A DNA stretch of 64,000 nt from JBKCUK01 sp046318415. Its GTDB lineage: Bacteria > Pseudomonadota > Alphaproteobacteria > Caedimonadales > Caedimonadaceae. Below are positions 43,338 to 53,446 of this stretch, one piece after another. The notes beneath the pieces were generated by a model. That model was given only the letters and a program-made list of their open reading frames with translations, did no database searches and was not told where the DNA came from. Made by a program: the position numbers and the translations under genes. The stretch is from contig JBKCUK010000004.1 of NCBI GenBank assembly GCA_046318415.1, forward strand, positions 165,775 through 229,774, given 5' to 3'. Position 1 is the first letter of the stretch; every line of letters begins with the position of its first letter.

Positions 43338-45191
43338 ATGATCCGGCTTCTATCGCCCACCTTGATTAACCAAATTGCTGCGGGTGAGGTGGTAGAGCGT
43401 CCGGCGTCAGCTTTGAAAGAGCTGGTTGAAAATGCGCTGGATGCGGGCGCCACCCAAATCGATGTGGTCATTCGTGATGGTGGGCGCGCGTATTTGAGTG
43501 TTAGTGATAATGGCTGTGGCATGAGTGCCGACGAGCTCGGCCTGGCGGTGGAACGTCATGCCACCTCCAAGTTGCCCGAGGGGGACCTATTTGCCATTAA
43601 GACCCTTGGCTTTCGGGGCGAGGCTTTACCGTCCATTGGTTCGGTCAGTCGCATGACCCTGACCTCTCGGGCCCAAGGCAGCGATGAGGCCTGGAGCCTG
43701 ATGCTGGAGGGGGGGCAAAAAGGAGAGGCAACTCCAGCAAGCCATCCTTGTGGCACGCGAATTGAAGTACGAGATCTCTTCTATGCCACACCGGCCCGGT
43801 TGAAATTCCTGCGCCAAGCCAGCACGGAAACAAACCACATTGAAGAGGTGATGACGCGTCTGGCCATGGTCCACCCCCACGTGGGCTTTTCTTTGCGGGA
43901 TGATCAGAAGGTCCTCCTTGATTTACCAGCTGTTCCAGCAGACCGCCAACCCATGCGCATTGGAGCCCTGATGGGGCAGGACTTCATTCAAAACGCCAGT
44001 TCTGTCCAGTTATCGCGCGAGTCTAACGCGGTTTCTGGTTTTGCAGGCTTGCCGACACTCAATAAAGCAACGGCCCAAGGGCAGTATTTATTTGTCAATG
44101 GTCGCCCCGTTAAAGACCGGGTGCTGAGTGCCGCAGTGCGTGTGGCCTATCAAGATGTTTTGGCACGGGATCGCCACCCCATGGTGGTGCTCTACCTGCA
44201 GGTAACCCCCGAAGACGTGGACGTCAATGTGCATCCAGCCAAGACGGAAGTGCGCTTTCGTGAAGCTGAAAAGATCAAAGGATTGTTGATCGCTGGGATT
44301 CGAGAAGCCCTTCAGAACGCCGGATTTAAAAGTTCAACAACCGCGGCAAGCGAGGCGTTGCAAGCGTTTCGTCCTGCTGGATCCTTTGGTCAAGGCGCTG
44401 CTGCCCACCAGGGCAGCCTGCGTTGGACCCCCGCAAGCCACCACGCAGCACCAGCGGCCCTTCGGGCAGCGCAAGTTGCCCAAGCGCCACTGCTGCCTCA
44501 AGTGCCCCTACCCCAAGGCCAGACAGCTGTCCAATTGGGTGAGATTGATCTGATGCCTTCTGGCCAACAAATGCCCTATCAATCCAGCCCAGACGAAGGT
44601 GTGGCAGACCATTATCCTTTGGGTCGGGCGCGGGCGCAAATCCATGACACATACATTGTGGCCGAAACCCAAGATGGCTTAGTTCTGGTGGATCAACACG
44701 CGGCCCATGAGCGCATCGTGCTTGAGCGCATGAAGCTGGCCATGCAGCAGGGTCAGCTGCAAAGACAACTCTTGTTAGTGCCCGATGTGGTGCATCTTCC
44801 TGCAGCTGGGCGAACAGCCCTTCTTAACCATGCGGAAGAGTTGGCGGATTTTGGCCTTGTCATTGAGGCTTTTGGCAGTGATGCCTTGTTGGTACGGGAA
44901 ACGCCAGCCCTTCTGGGAGAGATGAATGCTGCGGGTCTTCTCAAAGATTTGGCCGATGAGATTTTAGCGCATGATGCGGCGTTTTCGTTGAAGGAAAAAA
45001 TCCACGAGGTGTGCAGCACCATGGCATGCCACGGCAGTGTGCGGGCAGGGCGTAAACTCTCCCTTCCTGAGATGGATGCGTTGCTTCGCCAAATCGAAGC
45101 CACACCCCTTTCGGGCCAATGCAACCATGGTAGGCCGACCTATATCGAGCTAAAAAAGCATGATATCGAGCGTCTGTTCGGTCGCCGGTAG
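43338..45191 (+). CDS. mutL: DNA mismatch repair protein MutL
   Basis: The 617-aa ATPase couples MutS recognition to downstream repair. GHKL-ATPase motifs are complete: NQIAAGEVVERP, ELVENALDAGATQ, DNGCGM and GFRGEALPSIGSVSRM; the second half of the N-domain has FVNGRPVKD and VHPAKTEVRF. A long Ala/Gln/Pro-rich linker (about 330-430) leads to the dimerisation domain, with DQHAAHERI and GQCNHGRPT. The DQHAAHERI with a C-terminal conserved set suggests, but does not prove, endonuclease capability. It is the last gene of the ileS-started block and converges on uvrB. Confidence 0.96.
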   Translation: MIRLLSPTLINQIAAGEVVERPASALKELVENALDAGATQIDVVIRDGGRAYLSVSDNGCGMSADELGLAVERHATSKLPEGDLFAIKTLGFRGEALPSIGSVSRMTLTSRAQGSDEAWSLMLEGGQKGEATPASHPCGTRIEVRDLFYATPARLKFLRQASTETNHIEEVMTRLAMVHPHVGFSLRDDQKVLLDLPAVPADRQPMRIGALMGQDFIQNASSVQLSRESNAVSGFAGLPTLNKATAQGQYLFVNGRPVKDRVLSAAVRVAYQDVLARDRHPMVVLYLQVTPEDVDVNVHPAKTEVRFREAEKIKGLLIAGIREALQNAGFKSSTTAASEALQAFRPAGSFGQGAAAHQGSLRWTPASHHAAPAALRAAQVAQAPLLPQVPLPQGQTAVQLGEIDLMPSGQQMPYQSSPDEGVADHYPLGRARAQIHDTYIVAETQDGLVLVDQHAAHERIVLERMKLAMQQGQLQRQLLLVPDVVHLPAAGRTALLNHAEELADFGLVIEAFGSDALLVRETPALLGEMNAAGLLKDLADEILAHDAAFSLKEKIHEVCSTMACHGSVRAGRKLSLPEMDALLRQIEATPLSGQCNHGRPTYIELKKHDIERLFGRR

Positions 45192-45224
45192 GTGGCATGC
45201 GGGGCGGTTATCGCCAGGATCAGC

Positions 45225-47243
45225 CTAACGACGCCGGCGGGATTTCGGTCGAAAGCTCTTTTTAACCTTACTGGGTGTCAGACCCAACGCCTGCTGCTCA
45301 AGGGCAGTGATCTGATCACGAAGGGCTGCTGCTTCTTCGAACTCCAGATTGCTGGCCGCCTCCAGCATGCGCTTTTCCAGCTTTTTAATCTCTTTTTTGA
45401 CTTCTTCAGGTTTGGCGCCAAGGCCAGTGACGTCCAGGTGATCCCGTTCGTAAACACTCTCCAGGATGTCGGTCAAATCCCGTTTCACGGATTCAGGGGT
45501 GATGCCATGTTGGGCGTTATAGGCTTGTTGGCGCTCGCGCCGTCTTGCGGTCTCGTTTAGCGCCTCTGCCATGGATTTAGTGATGGTATCGGCATATAGA
45601 ATGGCGCGCCCTTCCACGTTGCGCGCCGCGCGCCCAATGGTCTGGATGAGAGAGGTTTTTGAGCGCAAATACCCCTCCTTGTCCGCATCCAATATGGCGA
45701 CCAGGGCGCATTCGGGAATATCAAGGCCCTCACGCAGCAAGTTAATGCCCACCAAGACATCAAAGTCCCCTTGGCGAAGACCTCGAATAATCTCGATGCG
45801 CTCGAGGGTATCCACGTCCGAGTGGATATAGGCGGTCTTGAGGCCCGCTTCGGTGAGGTATTCCGTCAACGCTTCGGCCATTTTCTTGGTGAGCGTGGTC
45901 ACCAGGGCCCGCTGCCCCGCTTGGGCCACATCCTTGCATTCCGCAATCAGGTCATCCACTTGGTGGGCGGTGGGGCGTACTTCCGTGACGGGGTCAATCA
46001 AGCCTGTGGGGCGAATGACTTGCTCGACAAACACGCCCCCCGTTTGCTCCAGCTCCCACGGGCCTGGCGTGGCCGACACGAAAACGGTGGTGGGGCGCAT
46101 GCGCTCCCACTCTTCAAACATCAGGGGTCGGTTATCGCGGCACGAGGGAAGCCTAAATCCATACTCGGCAAGCGTGCTTTTGCGCACAGCATCTCCCCGA
46201 TACATGCCACGCAGCTGCGGAACGGTGACGTGGCTTTCATCGACAATTAACAGGGCTTCTTTGGGAAGGTATTCAAACAAAGTGGGCGGTGCTTCACCCG
46301 CATTGCGGCCCGAGAGATAGCGGGAATAGTTTTCGATGCCGGGACATACCCCCGTTGCTTCTAACATCTCTAGATCAAAGGTGGTGCGTTGCAAAATCCG
46401 CTGCGCTTCCAAGAGTTTACCGGCTGCTTCAAACTCTGCCACCCGCTCTTTCAGTTCTTGGCGGATGTGCTTGATGGCTTGGATCAAAGTGGGGCGCGGG
46501 GTGATGTAGTGGCTGTTGGCATAAACGCGGATTTCAGCTAAGTCTTCCTCCCGCTCGCCAGTGAGGGGATCAAAAACAGAGATGGCTTCCAGTTCGTCGC
46601 CAAAAAAGGACAAATGCCACGCGCGATCTTCCAAGTGGGACGGGAAAATGTCCAGGCTATCACCGCGCACGCGGAAAGTGCCGCGCTGGAAGGCGATATC
46701 GTTGCGTTTGTATTGCAGCTCGATCAGTTGGCGTTGCAGATTCACCAGATCAAGCTGGGAGCCTGATTTGATGTCGAGGATCATCTGACCATAGGACTCC
46801 ACCGAGCCGATACCGTAAATACAAGAGACGCTGGCCACAATGATGACGTCCTCGCGCTCTAGCAGGGCACGGGTGGCCGAGTGGCGCATGCGATCGATTT
46901 GTTCGTTGATGGAAGACTCTTTTTCGATATAGGTATCGCTTCGCGGAACATAGGCTTCCGGTTGGTAATAATCGTAGTAGGAGACGAAATACTCGACCGC
47001 ATTTTCTGGAAAAAAGCTTTTCATCTCGCCATACAGCTGGGCTGCCAAGGTCTTATTGGGCGCAAGGATCAGGGCAGGCCTCTTTATGTGCTGGATCACA
47101 TGGGCCATGGTGAAGGTCTTTCCTGACCCGGTAACCCCCAAAAGGACCTGATCCCGCTCGCCCTGCTGTATGCCCTCCACAAGGGCCGTAATGGCCGTGG
47201 GTTGATCCCCTGAGGGTTGGAAAGAAGAAGCAAGTTTAAACAT
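45225..47243 (-). CDS. uvrB: UvrABC system protein B
   Basis: The damage-verifying helicase of nucleotide excision repair. The 672-aa length fits. Walker A is LLGVTGSGKTFT, the beta-hairpin follows in YFVSYYDYYQPEAYVP, then the SPS/interaction region, helicase motifs (VLVGINLLREGLDIPE, QTIGRAARN) and the C-terminal UVR motif (EEVKKEIKKLEKRMLEAA). The start is ATG 47241-47243, sharing one base with the yejF stop (TGATG), so uvrB is translated as the tail of the peptide-transporter operon. Confidence 0.97.
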   Translation of the reverse strand: MFKLASSFQPSGDQPTAITALVEGIQQGERDQVLLGVTGSGKTFTMAHVIQHIKRPALILAPNKTLAAQLYGEMKSFFPENAVEYFVSYYDYYQPEAYVPRSDTYIEKESSINEQIDRMRHSATRALLEREDVIIVASVSCIYGIGSVESYGQMILDIKSGSQLDLVNLQRQLIELQYKRNDIAFQRGTFRVRGDSLDIFPSHLEDRAWHLSFFGDELEAISVFDPLTGEREEDLAEIRVYANSHYITPRPTLIQAIKHIRQELKERVAEFEAAGKLLEAQRILQRTTFDLEMLEATGVCPGIENYSRYLSGRNAGEAPPTLFEYLPKEALLIVDESHVTVPQLRGMYRGDAVRKSTLAEYGFRLPSCRDNRPLMFEEWERMRPTTVFVSATPGPWELEQTGGVFVEQVIRPTGLIDPVTEVRPTAHQVDDLIAECKDVAQAGQRALVTTLTKKMAEALTEYLTEAGLKTAYIHSDVDTLERIEIIRGLRQGDFDVLVGINLLREGLDIPECALVAILDADKEGYLRSKTSLIQTIGRAARNVEGRAILYADTITKSMAEALNETARRRERQQAYNAQHGITPESVKRDLTDILESVYERDHLDVTGLGAKPEEVKKEIKKLEKRMLEAASNLEFEEAAALRDQITALEQQALGLTPSKVKKSFRPKSRRRR

Positions 47244-48865
47244 CAAGCGGTCTCAAGTTCAAAGGCGGCTTTTAACAGGCTTTGGGTATAGGGATGCTGT
47301 GGATCCGTCAACACGTGATGGGTGGACCCCTCTTCCACCACTTGGCCTTTTAACATCACCATAACCCGATGGGCCAGGGCTTTGACCACCTTGAGATCAT
47401 GGCTGATAAAGAGGTAGGAGAGATGCAACCGTGTTTGCAAATCCCGCAATAGGGTGACCATTTCGGCCTGGGTCGCGCGATCAAGGGCTGAGGTCGGCTC
47501 GTCCAACACGATGAACTGCGGCTCCAGCACCAAAGCCCGGGCAAGGGCGATGCGCTGACGCTGCCCACCTGAAAACTCGTGGGGATAGCGATGGCGGGAT
47601 TGGGGATCCAGTCCCACATCCTGAAGGGCTTTTTCGATGCGTGCATCTACTTGATGTGCACTGAAGTCTGGGCGATGGACGGCCAGACCCTCACTGATAA
47701 TTTGCCCCACGGAAAAGCGTGGATTGAGGGAAGAAAAAGGATCTTGAAACACGATTTGCATTTTTGAGCGAAGACGACGCAGGTCGTGACCCTCACACCG
47801 CTCCAAATGCTGGCCCAACAACACGATGGTGCCCTCAGCCTGGAGGAGGCGCAAGATGGCAAGGGCAGCCGTTGTCTTGCCTGAGCCGCTTTCACCAACA
47901 ATCCCCAGCGTTTCGCCATGCTGTAAGCTCAATTTCAGATCTTTGACCGCGGCAAAGGGCGGCTTACGTTTCTGTAAAAAGGGGGTCGGCAGAGGAAACG
48001 AGACGTTGAGATCTTGAACATCTAACAGCAGCTTCGACTCTGGGCTCAAGGGCGCCGGTTCCCCCGTGGGCTCGGCCGCCAAAAGATGCTGGGTATAGGC
48101 ATGCTGTGGGCGGGCAAAGACGTCTTCGACAGATCCCGATTCGACGATGCATCCATCTTTCATCACACAGCATCGATCGGCAAACTTATGGACAATGGCC
48201 AAGTCATGGGTAATCAGCAAGATGGCCATGCCCTTTTGACGTTGGATGTCCTTTAACAGTTTGAGGATGCCTGCCTGGGTCGTCACATCCAAAGCTGTTG
48301 TGGGCTCGTCGGCAATCAGCAACTCTGGATCTCCAGCCAAAGCCATGGCGATCATCACCCGTTGCCGCTGTCCCCCTGAGAGTTGATGGGGATAGCGTTG
48401 CATCAGGACTTCGGGCTGATCAAACCCCACCTGGTGAAGTAAATCGAGAATGAGGGGGCGAGCCTCTAGGGCCGTCCTGCCGCCATGCAGGGCGAAGACT
48501 TCGGCAATTTGGCGTTCCACCGTATGCAGTGGATTGAGGGCCGTCATGGGCTCTTGGGGAATGTAGGCGATTTTATGGCCGCGAAGGCTGCGCAGGGTGG
48601 CGGCATCGGCCGTGAGGAGGTCATGACCCTGGAAGTGAATCTGTCCTTCGCGATGGAAAGCCATGGGATAGGGCAGTAGGCGCAGAATAGACAGCGCGCT
48701 GACCGACTTACCCGAGCCACTTTCCCCGACCAATGCAAGGGTTTCATTGGGGTCAATATGCAAGCTGATGCCTTTGACAATATCAACCGCGGTGCCGGCT
48801 TGGCGAAAGCCCACATGTAATCTGTTCACCTGGAGCAGCGATTGCGAGGTATTGCGTTCAATCAT
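47243..48865 (-). CDS. yejF: Peptide ABC importer ATPase, two-domain (YejF type)
   Basis: A 540-aa fused double ATPase that drives the YejABEF importer. Each half has its own Walker A (GESGSGKSVSAL and GESGSGKTTAAL), signature (LSGGQRQRV; FSGGQRQRI) and Walker B (LLIADEPTTALD; FIVLDEPTSALD). The Yej system takes up oligopeptides and, in E. coli, microcin C. The ATG 48863-48865 overlaps the yejE stop by 4 bp. Confidence 0.95.
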   Translation of the reverse strand: MIERNTSQSLLQVNRLHVGFRQAGTAVDIVKGISLHIDPNETLALVGESGSGKSVSALSILRLLPYPMAFHREGQIHFQGHDLLTADAATLRSLRGHKIAYIPQEPMTALNPLHTVERQIAEVFALHGGRTALEARPLILDLLHQVGFDQPEVLMQRYPHQLSGGQRQRVMIAMALAGDPELLIADEPTTALDVTTQAGILKLLKDIQRQKGMAILLITHDLAIVHKFADRCCVMKDGCIVESGSVEDVFARPQHAYTQHLLAAEPTGEPAPLSPESKLLLDVQDLNVSFPLPTPFLQKRKPPFAAVKDLKLSLQHGETLGIVGESGSGKTTAALAILRLLQAEGTIVLLGQHLERCEGHDLRRLRSKMQIVFQDPFSSLNPRFSVGQIISEGLAVHRPDFSAHQVDARIEKALQDVGLDPQSRHRYPHEFSGGQRQRIALARALVLEPQFIVLDEPTSALDRATQAEMVTLLRDLQTRLHLSYLFISHDLKVVKALAHRVMVMLKGQVVEEGSTHHVLTDPQHPYTQSLLKAAFELETA

Positions 48866-49890
48866 CGCTCGACCTTTCTGGGATCAAAGGCATCCCGCAC
48901 CCCTTCGCCGATGAAAATCAGGAGGCTTAAGGTCACGGCCACGGCAAAAAATGCAGTCAGTCCCAGCCAAGGGGCTTGGAGGTTGTTTTTGCCCTGGGCC
49001 AACATTTCGCCCAACGATGGGGATCCCGGCGGCAAACCGAACCCTAAGAAATCCAAAGAGGTTAACGTGGTGATGGCGCCATTGAGAATAAACGGCAGAT
49101 AGGTCAAGGTGGCTACCATGGCGTTGGGCAGGATGTGGCGCACCATGATGCGAAGGGTGGGTACCCCCAAAGCCTTGGCGGCACGCACATAGTCTAAATT
49201 GCGTGCCCGTAAAAATTCAGCACGGACCAAGCCCACCAGGGTCATCCAGGAAAATAACACCATCAGCCCTAACAACCACCAAAAGGACGGCTGCACCAGG
49301 CTGCCCATGATAATGAGGAGGTAGAGCACAGGAAGGCCGGACCAGATTTCCACAAAGCGCTGGAGGAAAAGATCAACGCGTCCCCCTTTATAGCCTTGGA
49401 TGCCACCGGCAAGGATGCCAATGAAGGAACTAACCAAAGTTAAAACGAGGCCAAACAGAACACTGATGCGAAAGCCATAAATGAGTCGCGCTAACACATC
49501 ACGGCCCTGATCATCGGTGCCGAGAGGATTTTCCAGGCTCGGACGCGAGGGGGCTGGTTCGCTTAACTGCAGGTTCACCGTATTGGGGCCATATTGGATG
49601 GGGGCCCAGACGATAAATCCCTTTTCTTGAATGAGCTCTTGCACAAAGGGGTCTCGGTAGTCGGCTTCGGCCTCTAAAGTGCCGCCGAAGTTGGTCTCAG
49701 GATAGGTTTTGAAGACGGGAAAATACCAAGTCCCCTCAAAGCGCACCGCAAGGGGCTTGTCGTTGGCAATAAACTCGGCGGGCAGGGTGAGAAAAAACAG
49801 CACGAGAAAAATCATCAAGGACCAATAGCTGCGGCCATTGGCTTTGAAGTTGGCCAGGCGGCGTTGGTTGAGAGGAGAGAGCTTCATCAT
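48862..49890 (-). CDS. yejE: Peptide ABC importer permease (YejE type)
   Basis: A 342-aa inner-membrane permease, DppC/YejE class. After one N-terminal helix and a periplasmic loop that is characteristic of YejE (YPETNFGGTLEAEADYRDPF), the binding-protein-dependent permease domain follows, with GTDDQGRDVLARLIYGFRIS and the EAA loop (ARAAKALGVPTLRIMVRHILPNA in part). The start is the ATG at 49888-49890; an upstream TTG at 49926 would overlap yejB by 26 bp without need. Confidence 0.94.
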   Translation of the reverse strand: MMKLSPLNQRRLANFKANGRSYWSLMIFLVLFFLTLPAEFIANDKPLAVRFEGTWYFPVFKTYPETNFGGTLEAEADYRDPFVQELIQEKGFIVWAPIQYGPNTVNLQLSEPAPSRPSLENPLGTDDQGRDVLARLIYGFRISVLFGLVLTLVSSFIGILAGGIQGYKGGRVDLFLQRFVEIWSGLPVLYLLIIMGSLVQPSFWWLLGLMVLFSWMTLVGLVRAEFLRARNLDYVRAAKALGVPTLRIMVRHILPNAMVATLTYLPFILNGAITTLTSLDFLGFGLPPGSPSLGEMLAQGKNNLQAPWLGLTAFFAVAVTLSLLIFIGEGVRDAFDPRKVER

Positions 49891-49900
49891 GGATGGCGCC

Positions 49901-51016
49901 CTACCCTGTGCGCTTTTCAAAGTCAATGCGGGGATCCACCAACATGTAGGTCAGATCGCCCAGCAAGTGCACCACAAGACCCACCAGGGTGAAAATAAAA
50001 AGGGTGGCAAACACCACGGGATAATCGCGGCTAATGGCCGATTCAAAGCTCAGCAGGCCTAAGCCATCCAGCGAGAAAATCACTTCAATCAAAAGGTTAG
50101 AGGTGAAAAAAATATGCACAAAGGCTGCCGGAAAACCCGAGATAATCAACAGCATGGCGTTGCGAAAGATATGACCATACAGCACTTGGCGATCATCGCA
50201 GCCCTTCGCTCGCGCGGTCATAACATATTGCTTATGAATCTCATCGAGGAACGAATTTTTGGTCAGCAACGTCAGACTTGCAAACCCGCTGATGCTAATG
50301 GCGATGAGGGGAAGGGTGATATGCCAAAAGTAATCCGCGATCTTACCCAGGGTGGAAAAGGTCTCAAAACCATCGGAGGTGAGGCCGCGCAACGGAAAGA
50401 TGCTCCAAAAACTGCCGCCGGCGAATAAAACAATTAATAAAATGGCGAATAAAAAGCCTGGAATGGCATAGCCAACAATCATGACGCCGCTGGTCACAAG
50501 GTCAAAGCGCGAGCCATCATGAACGGCCTTGCGAATACCTAAAGGAATGGAGATGAGATAGATCAGCAGGGTTGACCACAACCCAAGGGAAATGGAAACC
50601 GGCAGTTTTTGCTGGATCAGGTCTAAAACCTTGGCATCTTTGAAATAACTCTCACCAAAATTAAAGGTCAAAAAATTCTTCATCATCAATAAGAATCGCT
50701 CATGGGCAGGCTTATCAAACCCATAAAGCTTTTCAAGTTGGGCGATGAATTCAGGATCAAGGCCGCGGGATCCCCGATACTTGCTGGCGTAATGATCGCC
50801 CATGGCACCAGCTGTCTCGTTTTGGAATTGTTGGGTTTCTTGTCCACCACCGGCAAAGCGGGCGGTTGGATCCACACTCTCGCCGCGCACTTTGGCGATC
50901 ATCTGCTCAACCGGCCCACCAGGAGCTGCCTGGATGATGATGAAGTTAATCAGCAAAATCCCAAAAAGGGTGGGGACCATCAGGAATAGGCGGCGAAGGA
51001 TATAGGAAAAGGTCAT
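49901..51016 (-). CDS. yejB: Peptide ABC importer permease (YejB type)
   Basis: A 371-aa permease of the DppB/YejB class with six helices. The N-terminal SYILRRLFLMVPTLFGI and the periplasmic insert before the permease domain are typical of YejB, and the EAA loop reads MTARAKGCDDRQVLYGHIFRNA in part. ATG 51014-51016 overlaps the yejA stop by 4 bp. It pairs with yejE to form the channel. Confidence 0.95.
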   Translation of the reverse strand: MTFSYILRRLFLMVPTLFGILLINFIIIQAAPGGPVEQMIAKVRGESVDPTARFAGGGQETQQFQNETAGAMGDHYASKYRGSRGLDPEFIAQLEKLYGFDKPAHERFLLMMKNFLTFNFGESYFKDAKVLDLIQQKLPVSISLGLWSTLLIYLISIPLGIRKAVHDGSRFDLVTSGVMIVGYAIPGFLFAILLIVLFAGGSFWSIFPLRGLTSDGFETFSTLGKIADYFWHITLPLIAISISGFASLTLLTKNSFLDEIHKQYVMTARAKGCDDRQVLYGHIFRNAMLLIISGFPAAFVHIFFTSNLLIEVIFSLDGLGLLSFESAISRDYPVVFATLFIFTLVGLVVHLLGDLTYMLVDPRIDFEKRTG

Positions 51017-52887
51017 CGAGTCGCCTTGTCCTGGGGCTGGTTTGGTTTCGTGTTTTCAGCGGTATGGTGCCACCAGGCGCTGGGATCAATGCCATAATCT
51101 GGCACCTTTGCTGGGAACGCGATGTCTTGGCGATGGGCGATCCAGGTGGTGGGAGAATGATGGCCCGGGATCATGTAATGCTCGACCCGCAGTACCCGAT
51201 CGAGCGCACGGCAGTACGCGATGAGTTCTTCCCGGGATTCGGCACGAATCAGCTTTTCAATGAGTTCATCAATGACGGTGTTTTCGATGCCAATCACATT
51301 AAGGCTGCCGGTCTGCTTGGCATAGGTCGAGGCCCAGAACTCGCGCTGCTCATTCCCCGGAGACGAAGACTGCTGAAATCCTGCCCAAATCACATCAAAA
51401 TCAAATTGATCCACCCGCTCGGCATACTGGGCACTATCCACAAGACGGATACTCATGGTGATGCCAAGACGTTTTAAGCTGCGCTGAAAGGCCTCAAAGA
51501 CGCGCACTAAGGGTGACTCCACGGCCAGGCATTCAAAGCGCAGCGGTTTACCACTTGATGTGTGTACCATCACGCCGTCTTTGATCTCATAGCCTGCCTC
51601 TTCCAGCAGTTTTTGCGCTTGCTGCAGGCGCGCGCGAAGGGGTGAGGGTTTTGGATTGAAATCTGCAAAAACCTCGGGAAGCAGCTTATCTTTGTAGGCG
51701 GTTAAAATCTCCAACTCACGTCCTTGGGGCAGAGTGCCGCTTTGCATGTCAGAGTTCTGAAAATAACTGGAGGTTTGTTGATACGCCCCATAAAAGTAGT
51801 TTTTATTAAGCCATTCAAAGTCATAAAGCACACTGAGCGCCTGACGAACACGGCGATCCTTAAAGGGGTCGCGACGTAGGTTAAAGGCGAAACCTGTCAT
51901 GGGTTCAGGATTTTTATCGGCGACTTCGATTTTTTTGACGACGCCCGACCTTACATCGGGAAAAGTATACCCGGTCACCCAATTTTTAGCCGAATTCTCA
52001 AATCGTACGGAATAGGCACCCCGCTTAAAGGCCTCAAACATCACCGTATCATCGCGATAGTAATCAAAGCGGATCTCTTGGAAGTTATAACGGCCTACCA
52101 TAATGGGGAGTTTCTCACCCCACCAGTTGGCGACCCGTTCATAGGTGATGGATTGGCCTGGCTTGACTTCTTTCACCCGGTAAGGGCCACTACCAACGGG
52201 AGGGGTGAGATCTGCCTTTTCAAAATTGGCTTTTGTGTAGTAGGCCTCTGAGAGGATGGGCAGCTCGCCAATGATGATGGGGAGTTCGGGATTTTGGTCG
52301 GTTTTAAAGGTGAACCGAACGCGGCGCGCATCAAGGGCTGTGCAGGACTCGATATCGGCCCAATAACCCTTATAAAGGGGCAATCCTTTACCCATGAGCG
52401 TTTGGAAAGACCAGACCACATCCTGGGCGCGGATTGGGGTTCCATCATGAAAGGTGATCCCCTGACGCAAGGTAAAGGTAATAGATTTTTTATCCGCTGC
52501 CAGCTCGACGCTTTCGGCCGCATAGCCATAGCCGCTCAACACTTCATCATTGGGGTGTTCCATCAGGGTCACATGCAGCATCGAGCCATAAAGGTAACTT
52601 AAACCGGCTGCAGGCGTTCCCTTGATAATGAAGGGGTTCAGGCTATCAAAGGTGCCTTGACGGGCGTAAACCACCTTGCCCCCTTTGGGGGCATTGGGGT
52701 TCACATATTCGAGATGTTTGAAATCGGCAGCATATCGGGGTTCCCCATAACGCACGATGGCATGGCTTGGCGCTGCCCAGGAAAATACAGTCATGGAAGT
52801 CACGACCGTGCAAGCCAGAAGTCCTATCTGGAGTGCCTGCGAGAATAAAGAGAAAAGCTTACTTTTTCGGCAACGGGTGTGGCGCAT
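51013..52887 (-). CDS. yejA: Peptide-binding protein of the Yej importer
   Basis: A 624-aa periplasmic solute-binding protein (SBP_bac_5, the oligopeptide class). A signal segment (IGLLACTVVTSMTVFSWAAP) follows a basic start; family features are YVNPNAPKGGKVVYARQGTFDSLNPF near the N-terminus, ITFTLRQGITFHDGTP and FDVIWAGFQQSSSPGNEQ. The start ATG 52885-52887 lies inside the 3' end of the cytochrome c gene, overlapping by 29 bp, with AAGGA upstream. It begins the yejA-B-E-F-uvrB series. Confidence 0.94.
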   Translation of the reverse strand: MRHTRCRKSKLFSLFSQALQIGLLACTVVTSMTVFSWAAPSHAIVRYGEPRYAADFKHLEYVNPNAPKGGKVVYARQGTFDSLNPFIIKGTPAAGLSYLYGSMLHVTLMEHPNDEVLSGYGYAAESVELAADKKSITFTLRQGITFHDGTPIRAQDVVWSFQTLMGKGLPLYKGYWADIESCTALDARRVRFTFKTDQNPELPIIIGELPILSEAYYTKANFEKADLTPPVGSGPYRVKEVKPGQSITYERVANWWGEKLPIMVGRYNFQEIRFDYYRDDTVMFEAFKRGAYSVRFENSAKNWVTGYTFPDVRSGVVKKIEVADKNPEPMTGFAFNLRRDPFKDRRVRQALSVLYDFEWLNKNYFYGAYQQTSSYFQNSDMQSGTLPQGRELEILTAYKDKLLPEVFADFNPKPSPLRARLQQAQKLLEEAGYEIKDGVMVHTSSGKPLRFECLAVESPLVRVFEAFQRSLKRLGITMSIRLVDSAQYAERVDQFDFDVIWAGFQQSSSPGNEQREFWASTYAKQTGSLNVIGIENTVIDELIEKLIRAESREELIAYCRALDRVLRVEHYMIPGHHSPTTWIAHRQDIAFPAKVPDYGIDPSAWWHHTAENTKPNQPQDKATR

Positions 52888-53407
52888 CACTCAAAGTCCT
52901 TAAATATGCAATGAGATCAGCACGCTCTTGGGTTTTTTTCAAGCCCGCAAAAGCCATTTTCGTTCCTGGAACATATTTGGAGGGACTGTGTAAGTACTTG
53001 TTCAGCGAGGCATACGTCCAAGTACCGCCTTTGGCTTTCATCGCAGCTGAATAAGCATAATTATCCAGGTGGGCCACCTTGTTTTCGACGATGTTATAGA
53101 GGTTCGGGCCGACTTTATTGGGCTCACCTTTTTCAAAGGTGTGGCATTGAACACACTTTTTCGCAACGTTCTTGCCGTTCTCGATATTGGCGGCGGCCAG
53201 AAGCGGTTCGATGTCCTCAACTTGATCACTGGTTGCGGCCACTGGGGTCGTGGCTGCAGCACCTTCGACCACACCCTCAACGATGTAGATGTCCTTTTCC
53301 AACATCTTTGGCGCCACCAGGCGTTCTGCAATGAGATTGCCTGATTTGCTCACCACAAGAGCAATCAAAATAGCCATAAAGATTTGATTGAGTCTGAATC
53401 CGTCCAT
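52859..53407 (-). CDS. cycM: Membrane-anchored cytochrome c (CycM/c552 type)
   Basis: A 182-aa electron carrier. One N-terminal transmembrane anchor (about 8-26, IFMAILIALVVSKSGN), an Ala/Thr/Pro linker and a class I haem domain with CVQCH, YAYSAAM and the axial-methionine region PGTKMAFAGLKK. In Bradyrhizobium, CycM passes electrons from the bc1 complex to the aa3 oxidase, so the partner here would be the CtaC/CtaD oxidase at the other end of the window. The start is ATG 53405-53407. Its 3' end overlaps yejA, which is unusual for unrelated functions. Confidence 0.92.
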   Translation of the reverse strand: MDGFRLNQIFMAILIALVVSKSGNLIAERLVAPKMLEKDIYIVEGVVEGAAATTPVAATSDQVEDIEPLLAAANIENGKNVAKKCVQCHTFEKGEPNKVGPNLYNIVENKVAHLDNYAYSAAMKAKGGTWTYASLNKYLHSPSKYVPGTKMAFAGLKKTQERADLIAYLRTLSDAPHPLPKK

Positions 53408-53446
53408 GAGTCTTTCTCGCTCTGCCTTCCCTGGGCTTTATTTCCT

